Shown in pieces: positions 8,857 through 17,980 of a stretch of 64,000 nt of DNA. Source of the stretch: Armatimonadota bacterium. GTDB lineage: Bacteria; Armatimonadota; Hebobacteria; CAIYQO01. A model generated the notes under the pieces. The model saw nothing but the letters and a program-made list of their open reading frames with translations. It had not been told where the DNA came from and did no database searches. The stretch lies in the NCBI GenBank assembly GCA_029553475.1, contig JAKPKV010000113.1:1-64000 (forward strand), written 5' to 3'. Position 1 is the first letter of the stretch. Each line of letters starts with the position of its first letter. Position numbers and translations under genes: made by a program.

Positions 8857-9200
8857 GGGTATGCTCCTTGCTTCGGTTCGTGCGTTGCATCTCCCCGGGC
8901 GAGGACGCTCGCCCGCCCGGGAACAGCCTCTCCTCCCCAGTATAGCACGCCTCCCTTGTTCCCATCTCCGCGCCGGCCTATGTCTCACGAAGGAATTTTT
9001 CGCGGGAATGCGGAATGGGAGAAACAGGAGGCGTCTTTCCGCCGCGCCGGTGTTTTCGCGACGGGGCGGCGGCCTTGTTCGGGGACTTAACCCTGGAGAC
9101 GGTTAGCGGACGGGTGGATGGGATATAATGCAGACGTTACTGTCTGGTCATTTCAACCGATGCCGGTTGACATTATCCGAACGGGAGGCGAGAGCGCCGC
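8857..9200. other. 344-bp divergent intergenic region, no gene
   Basis: This gap separates the leftward secreted-protein gene from the rightward pseudopilin cluster. It contains a GC-rich palindromic patch at about 8893-8921 that includes an 18-bp word (8901-8918) repeated in opposite orientation at 62834-62851. The middle 60-120 bp is noticeably richer in A and T, and a consensus -10 box lies at 9124-9129. Short frames crossing it have no start or coding character. Confidence 0.7.
9124..9129 (+). promoter_or_regulatory. TATAAT -10 box upstream of the pseudopilin cluster
   Basis: A perfect TATAAT sits 72 bp upstream of the first prepilin start. No good -35 is found at 16-18 bp spacing, so an activator-dependent or extended -10 promoter is possible. 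It is the only promoter-like site seen ahead of the 30-kb cluster. Confidence 0.35.
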
Positions 9201-10364
9201 ATGAGTAAACGGGCACCGGCGGGCTTCACGTTGATCGAGCTGCTCGTCGTCATTGCGATCATGGCCGTCCTCGCCGCCATCATGCTGCCGGGCTACCTCA
9301 GCGTCGAGCGCAGCCAGAAGCTGAACGGCTGCATGAACCACCTGCGCGCCATCGGCGTGGCGCTGGCGATGTACCACGAGGACTACGGCAGCTATCCCCC
9401 CGCGCCCGCCCCCGAGTATCTGCGGAGCGGCGGCAGCGACGCCACCTACCTGCCCTTTTCGTCCGACGTCGGCATCAGCTATACCGGCACATCGGCGCAC
9501 GACACTCCGCCGGGACGGCTTGACAAGGACGACAGCGACTACAGCGGACCGCCGATGAAGTTCATCGTGAAGATTGACAGCGTCGGCACCCCGGATACCT
9601 TTTGCTGGTCCACGGATGACGGCGCGACCTGGTCCACCTCGATGGATATTCCGACGAGCGTGCCGCCCGACCCCCTCGGGACGACCAATGTCAAAGTGAC
9701 GTTCGGCGCGGAGACCGGGCATGCCGGCGATGAACAGTGGACCTTCTGGGTGGGCGTCTCGCGGGTGGGGCAGTACGGGCTGGCGATGCTCTACTGGGAG
9801 TACTTGAGCGATGCGCATGACTACGTGCGCAGCCGCAACCTCTATCACTGCCCGGCGATGACGGAGACGGAGCAGGTGAACCTGCGCGGCAATCTGGAGG
9901 CGCTGTGGTCGCAGGACCCCGCCAATCAGACGCTGCGCAAGTTCGATCCGCTGTGGGCGGGCTACAACACGTATGACGTGACGTATAACTACGATCAATT
10001 CGCGTCGGGCATCGCGCAATACGATGCCGCGCTGGGTTTTGGCAATCAGCACGCCAACCGCACCCTCGCCACCGCCAGGCCGCCCGCCGACACCGTGGTC
10101 TGCTGGTGCTACGCGCACACGAGCGGCCGGTCGCCGAGCGTGCCGGACGCCGAGGCGGGCGAGCCGGACGTGGTGGGCGATCTCGCTGCCGCGCGGAGCG
10201 CCATGCGCGCGCGCCGCAACGACGCCAGCCTGGTGCTGTGGGTGGACGGCACGGTGGATGCCGTGCGCCCCTACCTGACGCGCGCGCGGGACGATAAAGA
10301 CGGCCAGCCGGCCTATTACTGGACGCCGCCGTACCTCTATTCGCCGCAGGGAGGGGTACGATGA
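9201..10364 (+). CDS. Prepilin-type protein, GspG/GspH (FimU)-like, with inserted beta-domain
   Basis: The start at 9201 follows GGGAGGCGAGAG. The 387-aa protein opens with a basic leader and the prepilin peptidase/methylation motif AGFTLIELLVVIAIM (cleavage after Gly8, Glu+5 present). After the helix, residues about 91-183 (MKFIVKIDSVGTPDTFCWS ... GHAGDEQWTFWV) form a beta-rich insert resembling a decoration domain I associate with phage tail proteins. The C-terminus has RRNDASLVLWVDGTVD, an arginine variant of the H-X9-DG motif common in expanded prepilin families. It is the first gene of the cluster and overlaps the next by 4 bp (ATGA). It probably assembles into a pilus or type II secretion pseudopilus. 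The ATPase, secretin and peptidase genes are not in this window. Confidence 0.92.
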   Translation: MSKRAPAGFTLIELLVVIAIMAVLAAIMLPGYLSVERSQKLNGCMNHLRAIGVALAMYHEDYGSYPPAPAPEYLRSGGSDATYLPFSSDVGISYTGTSAHDTPPGRLDKDDSDYSGPPMKFIVKIDSVGTPDTFCWSTDDGATWSTSMDIPTSVPPDPLGTTNVKVTFGAETGHAGDEQWTFWVGVSRVGQYGLAMLYWEYLSDAHDYVRSRNLYHCPAMTETEQVNLRGNLEALWSQDPANQTLRKFDPLWAGYNTYDVTYNYDQFASGIAQYDAALGFGNQHANRTLATARPPADTVVCWCYAHTSGRSPSVPDAEAGEPDVVGDLAAARSAMRARRNDASLVLWVDGTVDAVRPYLTRARDDKDGQPAYYWTPPYLYSPQGGVR

Positions 10365-13168
10365 CGCGGATATGCACCGGGGCGGCGGAGGTGTCCTCCG
10401 CGCAGAGACCAGTGCCGTTAGCGGGCGGAGTACAACGCCGCGGTCCCAGTACGGGCGGAGTGCAACGCCGCGGCCCCAGGAGGGGGTTCACCCTCGTTGA
10501 GGTGCTGGTGGCGGTGATTATCCTGCTGTTTGGGGTGATCGTGGCGCTGCGCATCTTCCCGCGCGGGTTTGATGCCTTCACCGAGACCCAGCAGACCACC
10601 ACCTCGTACACGCTGATGGACGCCTGGGTGAAGCAGTTCCAGGAGCAGCCGGAGCTGCTGGGCGATTTCTATCCGCTGGGCGACACCGGCTCGGCCGCGG
10701 CCGCGGCCGCCGCCGATACGTTCGATTTTCACGACATCACCGCCGTGCAATACGAGGTAGGGGCGACAGATAATGCGTTCGCCTGGTACCATCAGCACCT
10801 GTATCCGTCCATCTGGCGGAATGCGGACGGTACGGTGCAACTGGCGCCGGAGTGGCCGCTGGGGCAGCCGCTCAGCGCGCGCGTATTGCGGAAATGCGAG
10901 GGCGAGAAGGTGCCCATCCCGGCGGGACGGGCGGCGGACATCCTTGACGGGAAGGCCATGCCGGACCTGGTGGACGGCGTGCTGGCGACCGTGACCGCGC
11001 CCGCAAGCATCGGCGAAAGCGAACTGCAGGTAGATGACGCGACGAAATTGCTGCACGGGATGTGGCTGGCGATTGATCTCAATCCAGCTGATCAGAAAAA
11101 AATGGACATGCTGGTGCAGGTGGATATTGGCGCCACCAAGCTGATTGGGTCGAGCCCCGTTGCCAACCCTGTTGCACTGTATGTCTCAAAAAGCGATCAG
11201 GCGAAAGGTCTCGGCGCGATACGGATGCCCATCCCCGCCGGCGCGGTGCTGCGCCAGTTCGCCCCCGCCTCCTTCGTGCCAAAATACCTGCCGCGCTTCG
11301 GGCCGATACTGCCGAACGGCACGCTGGATGTCGTCGGCAAGAAGATTGCGCTGGCGCAAATCATGATTCAGCAGGACGGGGCCGAAGTCCAGGAGGACGC
11401 GCCCGTCACGATTTATGATACGCGGTATCGCCACGTCTCCCGCGATGAACGCGAGCGCTTGCTGGATCGCATCAGCGCGCTGCCGGACAGTTTGTACTAC
11501 TCGCTTGAACAGCTGCCGGCGGCGCCCAATACGCTGTCCATCGTGCTGTTGCCGCAGTATGACGCGGAGCGGTGCGTGCGCTTCAGTTGCTTTGTGCGGA
11601 GCGATCCGGCGACGATGGAGTTCCTGCCGCCGCAAATGCTGCTGCTGCCCCGGAACCCGGACCCCGACGAACCTGATCCGACCAAGCGGACGATCACCTG
11701 GAACGCGACCCTGTACAATCAGGATCAGTCGGGCAGTTATCCGGTCTCGGTGACGGCGACGGCGGATCGCACGGCGATCACGTTCACGGCGGCCACCCCC
11801 CTGGCCGGCAGCGAGCTGATCAACCGCGCCTACCGGAATTTCGCTGACGCGGCGAATCCGGAGACGATTCAGGCCGATGAGGACCCGACATCCGCGGCGT
11901 TTCCCGCGCCGTCGGACGCGCAATACGCGACGAAGCTGCGCACCTATTACACCAAGCTAGGCGCCATGCCCGCCGGGTATTACTACTTCCCGCGGATGGA
12001 CGAAGCCACGCTGGCGGGGGGCGCGGTGCCGGGCACGATTTACTTCTCGCCGCGCGACCGGGGACGCACGGTGAAGCTGGACTACACCATCGCCGACTGG
12101 GGGGCGCTGCACGAGGACCTGACGCTGAACGACGAGGGGTACATGACGCTGGCGCTGCCCGACCCGAAGATCGCCAACCGGCCCACCGGCCCGCGCGAGC
12201 GGACCACCTGGGGACTGTATGGTCCGATGCAGGAGGACGGGCGCGACGTGATGCTGGCGCTGGTGGATACCCGCACCGACATGGTCTATCACGTGGTGAA
12301 GCGCGATGACCGCGCGCACCCCTACGGGGTGGAGCCGAGCTCCGGCGTGGTGGTGCCGGCGCAGGTCATCGCCGTGGACCTGTCGCAGGCCGCCGCTGGG
12401 CGCGTGCGGCTGGGCGGCGTGCCGGCAGGGGTGGTCTGGCGCGGCCCCTGGGGGGACGGGGGGGCGTATACGAAGAATGACGGCGTCACCCATTACGGGC
12501 TGCCGTACCGCTGTCTGCAGGATCATACCGCCGCGCCGGCCAACAGGCCGCACCCCGATGGCACTACCGCGCAGTGGGAGCTCATCGAGAATCCCGCCTG
12601 GGACGCGCTCAAGGGCAACACCTTCCGCGTCTATTACCGCGCGCGCCGCGACTGGACGCTGCAGGTATTCAAGGCGCCGTCGGTGTTCTGGATGATGAGC
12701 CCCTCCGCGACGAAGACCGCGCTGGCGGGGCGGAACCTGCAGTGGCGGGCGGCAAGCTGGTGCGCCGAGACGGTGACCGATCCCACCGACCCGACGAAAA
12801 GCGTCACCGCCGGCTGGCTGGCCGTGCCCGGCGTCTACGAGGGGCAGTCGGTGGCGGTGGATTACTACCATCAGGTGACCGACGGCGACGGCACGACGGC
12901 GCTGCGCCGGGTCAGCGGCGAGGTGCATCCGGTGCCGAAACGGGGGAGCGGCAAGCCGAACAGCCTCATCCGCCTGGCGCACCCGCCGGCGCCGAATACG
13001 AAGGTGACCGTGCGCGGCATCACCGTGACCGTACGCGCGCTATGGATTCAGCCGCGCGGCGGCGCCGCCAACCGCTATACCACCAGCCCAACGGCGCCGG
13101 AGAAACAGCCGCTGAACGAGCGCTGGCAGGCGAAGACGGTGACGGTGACGCTGCCGGAATTCAAGTAA
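10361..13168 (+). CDS. Giant PilV/GspI-like prepilin with carbohydrate-binding-like module
   Basis: The start at 10361 overlaps the preceding stop (ATGA), which implies translational coupling. The motif RRGFTLVEVLVAVIILLFG is a type IV prepilin signal, but the leader before the cleavage glycine is about 43 residues long and contains a twofold GGVQRRGP repeat. At 935 aa it is several times longer than ordinary PilV/GspI (about 120-200 aa). Residues about 211-310 contain a GD-type beta module also found in the two giant proteins. Residues about 693-745 (GAYTKNDGVTHYGLPYRC ... AQWELI) resemble a CBM5/12 chitin-binding-like fold. The remainder is beta-rich and unassigned. The inferred role is a minor pilin carrying a large adhesive head. 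Confidence 0.88.
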   Translation: MTRICTGAAEVSSAQRPVPLAGGVQRRGPSTGGVQRRGPRRGFTLVEVLVAVIILLFGVIVALRIFPRGFDAFTETQQTTTSYTLMDAWVKQFQEQPELLGDFYPLGDTGSAAAAAAADTFDFHDITAVQYEVGATDNAFAWYHQHLYPSIWRNADGTVQLAPEWPLGQPLSARVLRKCEGEKVPIPAGRAADILDGKAMPDLVDGVLATVTAPASIGESELQVDDATKLLHGMWLAIDLNPADQKKMDMLVQVDIGATKLIGSSPVANPVALYVSKSDQAKGLGAIRMPIPAGAVLRQFAPASFVPKYLPRFGPILPNGTLDVVGKKIALAQIMIQQDGAEVQEDAPVTIYDTRYRHVSRDERERLLDRISALPDSLYYSLEQLPAAPNTLSIVLLPQYDAERCVRFSCFVRSDPATMEFLPPQMLLLPRNPDPDEPDPTKRTITWNATLYNQDQSGSYPVSVTATADRTAITFTAATPLAGSELINRAYRNFADAANPETIQADEDPTSAAFPAPSDAQYATKLRTYYTKLGAMPAGYYYFPRMDEATLAGGAVPGTIYFSPRDRGRTVKLDYTIADWGALHEDLTLNDEGYMTLALPDPKIANRPTGPRERTTWGLYGPMQEDGRDVMLALVDTRTDMVYHVVKRDDRAHPYGVEPSSGVVVPAQVIAVDLSQAAAGRVRLGGVPAGVVWRGPWGDGGAYTKNDGVTHYGLPYRCLQDHTAAPANRPHPDGTTAQWELIENPAWDALKGNTFRVYYRARRDWTLQVFKAPSVFWMMSPSATKTALAGRNLQWRAASWCAETVTDPTDPTKSVTAGWLAVPGVYEGQSVAVDYYHQVTDGDGTTALRRVSGEVHPVPKRGSGKPNSLIRLAHPPAPNTKVTVRGITVTVRALWIQPRGGAANRYTTSPTAPEKQPLNERWQAKTVTVTLPEFK
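10423..10482 (+). repeat. 30-bp tandem repeat (two units) inside the prepilin leader
   Basis: The words starting GGGCGGAGTACAACGCCGCG (10423) and GGGCGGAGTGCAACGCCGCG (10453) are offset by exactly 30 bp and keep the reading frame, encoding GGVQRRGP twice. The repeat lies immediately before the prepilin cleavage motif and explains the abnormally long leader. Confidence 0.85.
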
Positions 13169-13278
13169 CAGGGGCACAGCCCCCGGCGGGGGGCGTTGCC
13201 CGGCAGCCCGGCTCTTTAGGGCCGGACGATACGGGGTATAACAGCGTCAGGCGGAGCGTTCCGCCGTGAGGAGTGATC

Positions 13279-14994
13279 GTGCGCAGCCGGCATCCGGGCA
13301 GGCCATATCGCCGCGGCTTCACGCTGACGGAAATCATCATCGCCATCGCGGTGCTCGCGCTGGTGATGGCGCTCTTGGGCCTGCCGCTGCTCTCCGCCTT
13401 CGGCTATGTGCAGAAGGCGACGGCGCGGGGCGAGGCGCAGCGCGCCGGGCTGCGGGCCGCGCAGCAGCTCGAGCGCGAGCTGGCGGTGGCGATGTATATC
13501 TTCGAGCTGCCGCCGGACGGCACCTGGGTCTCCTACGTGAAGGCGTACGAGAGCGCGACCGACATCGAGCGCAGCCGCGGCATGGCGATGGGGATGGACA
13601 GCGGGCAGCTCGTGCTCTGCCGCTACGCGCAGCTGCCGGCCTTCCCGTGGGTGTGGGAGTACGCGGAGGCGTCAGCCAGCACGCAAAGCTGGGTGCTGCT
13701 GAGCCCCAACTATGCGGCCGCCAGCGCGGCGCCCACCTACGAGCGCTATTACGCGCCGTTCCACGACCCGAATCGCCAGGGCCAGCCGGAGAATCCCTAC
13801 ACGGTGATGCAGCTCACCGAGTCCGGCCTGAGCTGGGCGTCCGCGACGGTCACCGCGCTGGATGCGCGCTTCCCGCTGAGCGTCGAGACCGACGCGGTGC
13901 GCGCCCTGGGGCTGGACCGGCAGACGGCGCGCGACCAACTCCTGCGCCGCAAACAGAACTGCCTTTTCGGCGTGACGCCGGCCGGCGACGTGTGGGATAC
14001 CCCGCGTTTCCAGGTGAGCCCGCGGCGCGTCACCGGCGAGTCGCTGCATCTCCTCACCGCGAGCACCGGCCTGTCGCTGCCCACGGTGGCGCGCGCCGAA
14101 CTGCCGCTGATTGCCGGGCGCAGCCGCGATCTGGACGAGATTCCCGATGCCGACCTGACGACGATCTACGGCGAGAACTCGGCAACGATCCGCGCGCTGT
14201 TTCCGCTCTATCCGGTGGGCGCCAACCCGTTCGGCTACCAGGTGCGCGTCTTCGACGGCGCCGGCGGACTGGTCTACGGCGTCACCGGCTACAGCAGCGC
14301 GACCGGGAGCGGGCGGCTGGCGACCAGCCGGCACTTCATGGACTGGCCGCGCATTCAGCGCACCGGCACGCTCGCCTACGTGGACCCGACGACGAATACT
14401 GTTACCGACGTCGTTGAGGATCTGGCGACCTGGAACGCGGACGATATTGCCCGGCATCGGCTGGAGGGCACCTTTGTCTTTGAGCAGCCCGTTGCGCCGA
14501 AAGCGCTCATCTTTTCGTCATACGGCGCCGGCGATCCGTATCGCCTCCCCATTCCCGAAGGGTGGCTGGCCGGTCTCACCTATCTGGTCACCCCGCCGCG
14601 GAAGATGACGCTTGAACAGGGGGGCGCGATCAAGACGTTTCGCCTGGTCAACAAAGCGCCCGCTGATCTCGGCCAGGACGAATACTGCCTGGCACACCCG
14701 GGCAGCACGTTCGGGGATTCCCGTCAGCTCGCGTTCGGCGAGGATATGGATGGGAGCTGGGCAGTGGTATATGGCACAAGTGCCAGGCCATCACTCTACA
14801 CCCTGTGCGATCTGCAGCCCACAGACACGGTGGTGGTCACCTATTCGTCGAAGGCGGTGCTCGACCTCGCGCTGACGGTGAGCCGCAAGGACTACGCGGC
14901 GCGCACGCCGGAGACCAGCCGGCAGGATTTCAGCGTGACCCGCGGCATCGAGGCGAAGAACGCGGCGAAGCGCGCGCGGAGGGATGACCGATGA
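13279..14994 (+). CDS. Large PilW/GspJ-like prepilin
   Basis: GTG at 13279 is chosen because GAGGAG ends 5 bp before it; the GTG at 13273 overlaps that ribosome site. The 571-aa product has a 13-residue leader and the prepilin motif RRGFTLTEIIIAIAVLALVMAL with Glu+5. The region after the helix (AAQQLERELAVAMYIF) is typical of PilW/GspJ. The following 500 residues are beta-rich with several Tyr/Gly-rich segments and no recognised domain; usual family length is about 200-350 aa. A 110-bp gap follows the previous gene, and the stop overlaps the next start (ATGA). By position it is the third minor pseudopilin (J-like) of the cluster. Confidence 0.88.
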   Translation: MRSRHPGRPYRRGFTLTEIIIAIAVLALVMALLGLPLLSAFGYVQKATARGEAQRAGLRAAQQLERELAVAMYIFELPPDGTWVSYVKAYESATDIERSRGMAMGMDSGQLVLCRYAQLPAFPWVWEYAEASASTQSWVLLSPNYAAASAAPTYERYYAPFHDPNRQGQPENPYTVMQLTESGLSWASATVTALDARFPLSVETDAVRALGLDRQTARDQLLRRKQNCLFGVTPAGDVWDTPRFQVSPRRVTGESLHLLTASTGLSLPTVARAELPLIAGRSRDLDEIPDADLTTIYGENSATIRALFPLYPVGANPFGYQVRVFDGAGGLVYGVTGYSSATGSGRLATSRHFMDWPRIQRTGTLAYVDPTTNTVTDVVEDLATWNADDIARHRLEGTFVFEQPVAPKALIFSSYGAGDPYRLPIPEGWLAGLTYLVTPPRKMTLEQGGAIKTFRLVNKAPADLGQDEYCLAHPGSTFGDSRQLAFGEDMDGSWAVVYGTSARPSLYTLCDLQPTDTVVVTYSSKAVLDLALTVSRKDYAARTPETSRQDFSVTRGIEAKNAAKRARRDDR

Positions 14995-17861
14995 GGACGA
15001 CCTTCATGCCGGCGCTGGCTCCCTCCGTCCGGCGGCGGGCGCGCTACGCGGCGCGCGGCCAGGCGCTCATCCTGGCGGTGCTGGTGATGTTCCTGCTCGC
15101 CGGGCTGGCCGGGCTGTTCATCGCCACCCTGAATCAGGCGCTGGTGCAGACCGCGCGCGCCGAAGACCGCGTGCAGCTGGAGGATATCGTCGAGGCGGGC
15201 CTGCGGCAGTTCGCCAATCACCTGCTGAACGGCCCGGACGGCGCCGACGCCCGCCCGCCGGAGGGTCCCGATGTCAACAACCCCGGCTGGATCGCCTACG
15301 GCGGCGGCTTCTTCCGCGTGACGCTCTCCTACGGGCCGACGCGGAGGGGGGCGGATATCTCCGCCGCGAACCCGATGGGCGCCAACCCGCTGCAGCGCAT
15401 GGTGAAGATTGACGTGGAGGCGCGCTTCACGCTGGACAACCCGCCGGACCCGGCGCTGCGCGACGCGCTGGACGCGCTGGACCCGACGAAGAAGGACGAC
15501 CCCGCCACCTTCGCGCAGTACCGCAAAGGCTACCAGGATCCGCGGCGCTTCCTCACCCGCCGGCTCACCGCGTTCATGCCCATCGGGCTGACGGATTACC
15601 TGCTGTGGATCACCAACATTGACGGCGCCGCCGAGCCGGCCGTGCTCGCGCCGGACGTGGACCTGGGCGCCATCCGCACGGTGAACAAGGACCCGGCGAC
15701 GCTGGCGGACGCCGAGCTGGAAGATCCGGCGAACAGTGCGACTATCAGCACCAGGTATCAGTCGGTCTACAATGGGCCGATCCGCTGCGAAGGCGACCTG
15801 GCCATCGGTTCGCGGGCGCGCATTGATCTGTCCACCGACGCGGCCTTCGCCACGAATTTCGCCGTCTCGCGCCAGGACCTGATGGAAGTGGCGGGCGTGT
15901 TGAGCGCCTACGACGCCACGGCGAGCGCGGTCGCCACGCGCCTCGTGCTCGACGCGCCGGATACCGAACTGGCCGTCGCCAGCTCCGCGGTGGCGCTGGA
16001 TCCGGTGACGGACCGCGCCAACATCGCCACGCTCCGCTTCCTGCAGACGCGCGAGAACAACCCGCTCATCCGCGCGCAGAAGGCGCCGCTGCTCGACCGC
16101 CGCGACCCGGCGACGAACACGCACCGCTACCGCGTGCTCACCGCCGAATCGGCGCTGTGGGATTACACCGCCACCGCCGGCGCCGGCGCCAGCGCGTTCA
16201 CCTCGCAGATGCTGGGGTGGGGCTCCGGCCTGTATCTGGATAACACGTATACCAGCGTGCAGTATGGCGGAGACCTGGAGGCGCTGCGCGACGAGTGGCT
16301 CAACCCGAAAGAGCCGCTGTACCAGGATTGGACGTGGATTGACGGCGTCTACCACCCGGAGCACGCCGGCGCGGTGGAGATCACCCTGCACGACTGGGAG
16401 TATAACGCGGCGTCCGCGCTGGCCACCCGCCTGCCGTATCTCGAGCTGCGGCGCTTCGACGGCGGGCAGTTCTTCAACAAGGCCAATCAGCCGGTGGGCG
16501 AGCGCATCACGCTGCCGTACCCGCGCAACGGCGTCATCTACGCCGAAGGCAACGTCATCGTGAAGGGCAACCTGCCCGCCTCGCTCGCCTTCCAGGACAG
16601 CGACGGCGACGGGCTGTACGAGCCGCTGCTGCACGGCGGCGTCCAGCAGCCCGGCGGTTGGAACCCGGACGGCTCGGGCGTGCAGTATTACGTCACCGCC
16701 GCCAATCGCCGCTACGACCTGACCATCGTCTCCGGCGGCACGGTGTACATCGAGGGCAGCCTGCTGGGGCCGGCCACCCGGCGCGCGACGTATGTTGATG
16801 GCGCGGGGATGACGACAGTCAAACTCGGTGACCCCTATGACAGCAAGGTGGCGCTGCTGGCGCGCGACAACGTCTGCCTGAACCCGACCAAGCTGTTTGC
16901 CAGCGCCAGCCGCGAGACGGAGCCGGTGGGGAGCGAAAACCTCTGGCGGGTGCGCGCGGGCGATCCGCTCGACTTCACCTTCACCACCGCCGGCGCGGTC
17001 AACGCGCGCACGCGGCTGCTGCTGCGCCACGCCGGCGCGGCGGTGGTCGGCCAGGACTACGGCGTGATGCGCATGCTGGTGAACGGCGAGCCGTTCCGCT
17101 TCGCCCCTGGCGCCACGGTCGAGGACCGTCTCTGCTTCGGCGACATGGCGATTCTCGATTTGCGCACGCCGTGGTGGGCGAATCCCGTGCAGTGGGGCGG
17201 GGGCCTGTACGCCGATGACCCGCTGGAACAGCAGGTGTGGGATATCAGCGACAGCGGCCGCTATGCGCCCCCCGGGCTGCCGCTGCAGGGCAACGGCGCG
17301 ACGAACACCATCCGCTTCGAGTGGCTGGAGGGAAGCGATTACCTGCTCGCCGCCTCGCCCACCATGCCCACGCTGCTCGTCACCGGCGTGGACGTGCAGG
17401 TGGATGCGCTCATTTACGCGCAGCGCGGGAGCTGGTTCATCATCCCCGGCGTCTACTACAACGACCCGGACAACCCGATGACCGATCTCGAGTGGCCCTT
17501 CCCGAAGCCGGGCGAGCCGCTGGACGTGCGGCTGGTGGTGCACGGCGCCATCGTGGAGAACCGTCCCGCGCCGCCGGAGGCGCAGGAAGAGTGGATTAAA
17601 CACTGGCGGGGCAGCAACCTGGCGTATTTCACCACGGACAACACCACGCCACACCTGCTTGACCCCGCCGCCGGCACCTGGGACCCGGCGACGTGGCGAT
17701 GGACGGATCGCCGCGCCGGCATCGAATACTACTACGACGCCACCCTGCAGCGCCCCGTCTGCTATTGGGAAGACGCGCGCGGGCGGTATTTCACCCCACG
17801 GCTGCCCAAACTGCCCGTCTGCCCGAGCGTCTTCTCCATCGGGGTGATACAAAATACGTAG
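14991..17861 (+). CDS. Giant PilX/GspK-like minor pilin
   Basis: The start at 14991 overlaps the previous stop by 4 bp. The 956-aa product has a basic N-terminus, then ARGQALILAVLVMFLLAGLAGL, the helix style of PilX/GspK proteins, which characteristically lack the Glu+5 of other prepilins. Helical sequence continues through EDRVQLEDIVEAGLRQFANHLLNG. The rest is a long beta-rich region with repeated VYIEGSLLG-like and YYVTAANRRYDL-like strands but no assigned domain. PilX is normally under 200 aa and GspK about 320 aa, so the extension is exceptional. Its position as fourth in an H-I-J-K order supports the assignment and suggests it caps the tip complex. Confidence 0.83.
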   Translation: MRTTFMPALAPSVRRRARYAARGQALILAVLVMFLLAGLAGLFIATLNQALVQTARAEDRVQLEDIVEAGLRQFANHLLNGPDGADARPPEGPDVNNPGWIAYGGGFFRVTLSYGPTRRGADISAANPMGANPLQRMVKIDVEARFTLDNPPDPALRDALDALDPTKKDDPATFAQYRKGYQDPRRFLTRRLTAFMPIGLTDYLLWITNIDGAAEPAVLAPDVDLGAIRTVNKDPATLADAELEDPANSATISTRYQSVYNGPIRCEGDLAIGSRARIDLSTDAAFATNFAVSRQDLMEVAGVLSAYDATASAVATRLVLDAPDTELAVASSAVALDPVTDRANIATLRFLQTRENNPLIRAQKAPLLDRRDPATNTHRYRVLTAESALWDYTATAGAGASAFTSQMLGWGSGLYLDNTYTSVQYGGDLEALRDEWLNPKEPLYQDWTWIDGVYHPEHAGAVEITLHDWEYNAASALATRLPYLELRRFDGGQFFNKANQPVGERITLPYPRNGVIYAEGNVIVKGNLPASLAFQDSDGDGLYEPLLHGGVQQPGGWNPDGSGVQYYVTAANRRYDLTIVSGGTVYIEGSLLGPATRRATYVDGAGMTTVKLGDPYDSKVALLARDNVCLNPTKLFASASRETEPVGSENLWRVRAGDPLDFTFTTAGAVNARTRLLLRHAGAAVVGQDYGVMRMLVNGEPFRFAPGATVEDRLCFGDMAILDLRTPWWANPVQWGGGLYADDPLEQQVWDISDSGRYAPPGLPLQGNGATNTIRFEWLEGSDYLLAASPTMPTLLVTGVDVQVDALIYAQRGSWFIIPGVYYNDPDNPMTDLEWPFPKPGEPLDVRLVVHGAIVENRPAPPEAQEEWIKHWRGSNLAYFTTDNTTPHLLDPAAGTWDPATWRWTDRRAGIEYYYDATLQRPVCYWEDARGRYFTPRLPKLPVCPSVFSIGVIQNT

Positions 17862-17868
17862 AGGTGGG

Positions 17869-17907
17869 AATTGAAAATTGACAATTGTCAATTGGAAATT
17901 TTCAATT
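17869..17907. repeat. AT-rich palindrome between pilin and giant-protein genes
   Basis: ATTGAAAATT (17870-17879) pairs with AATTTTCAAT (17897-17906), enclosing the palindrome GACAATTGTC. The patch is almost pure A/T in DNA that is otherwise about two-thirds G+C. It could be a protein-binding site, a processing signal, or imported simple sequence. Confidence 0.6.
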
Positions 17908-17913
17908 TGTTTG

Positions 17914-17961
17914 AGGCCACACGCTCCCCCTTCCCCCGGAGGGAGGGGGAGCGTGTGGCCT
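17914..17961 (+). terminator. 18-bp perfect hairpin, possible attenuator within the cluster
   Basis: AGGCCACACGCTCCCCCT (17914-17931) is exactly complementary to 17944-17961, with a 12-base loop that can itself pair. No T-run follows, so it is not a canonical intrinsic terminator. It lies 19 bp upstream of the giant-protein start and could tune expression between pilin genes and giant genes or protect the mRNA. Confidence 0.55.
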
Positions 17962-17980
17962 GTAGAGAACGAGGCGCGCC

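Noticed and set aside
14892-17891. 999-codon antisense frame over the PilX-like gene
   Set aside because: Same GC shadow effect; the sense strand has a prepilin-like helix and stop/start overlap with its neighbour.
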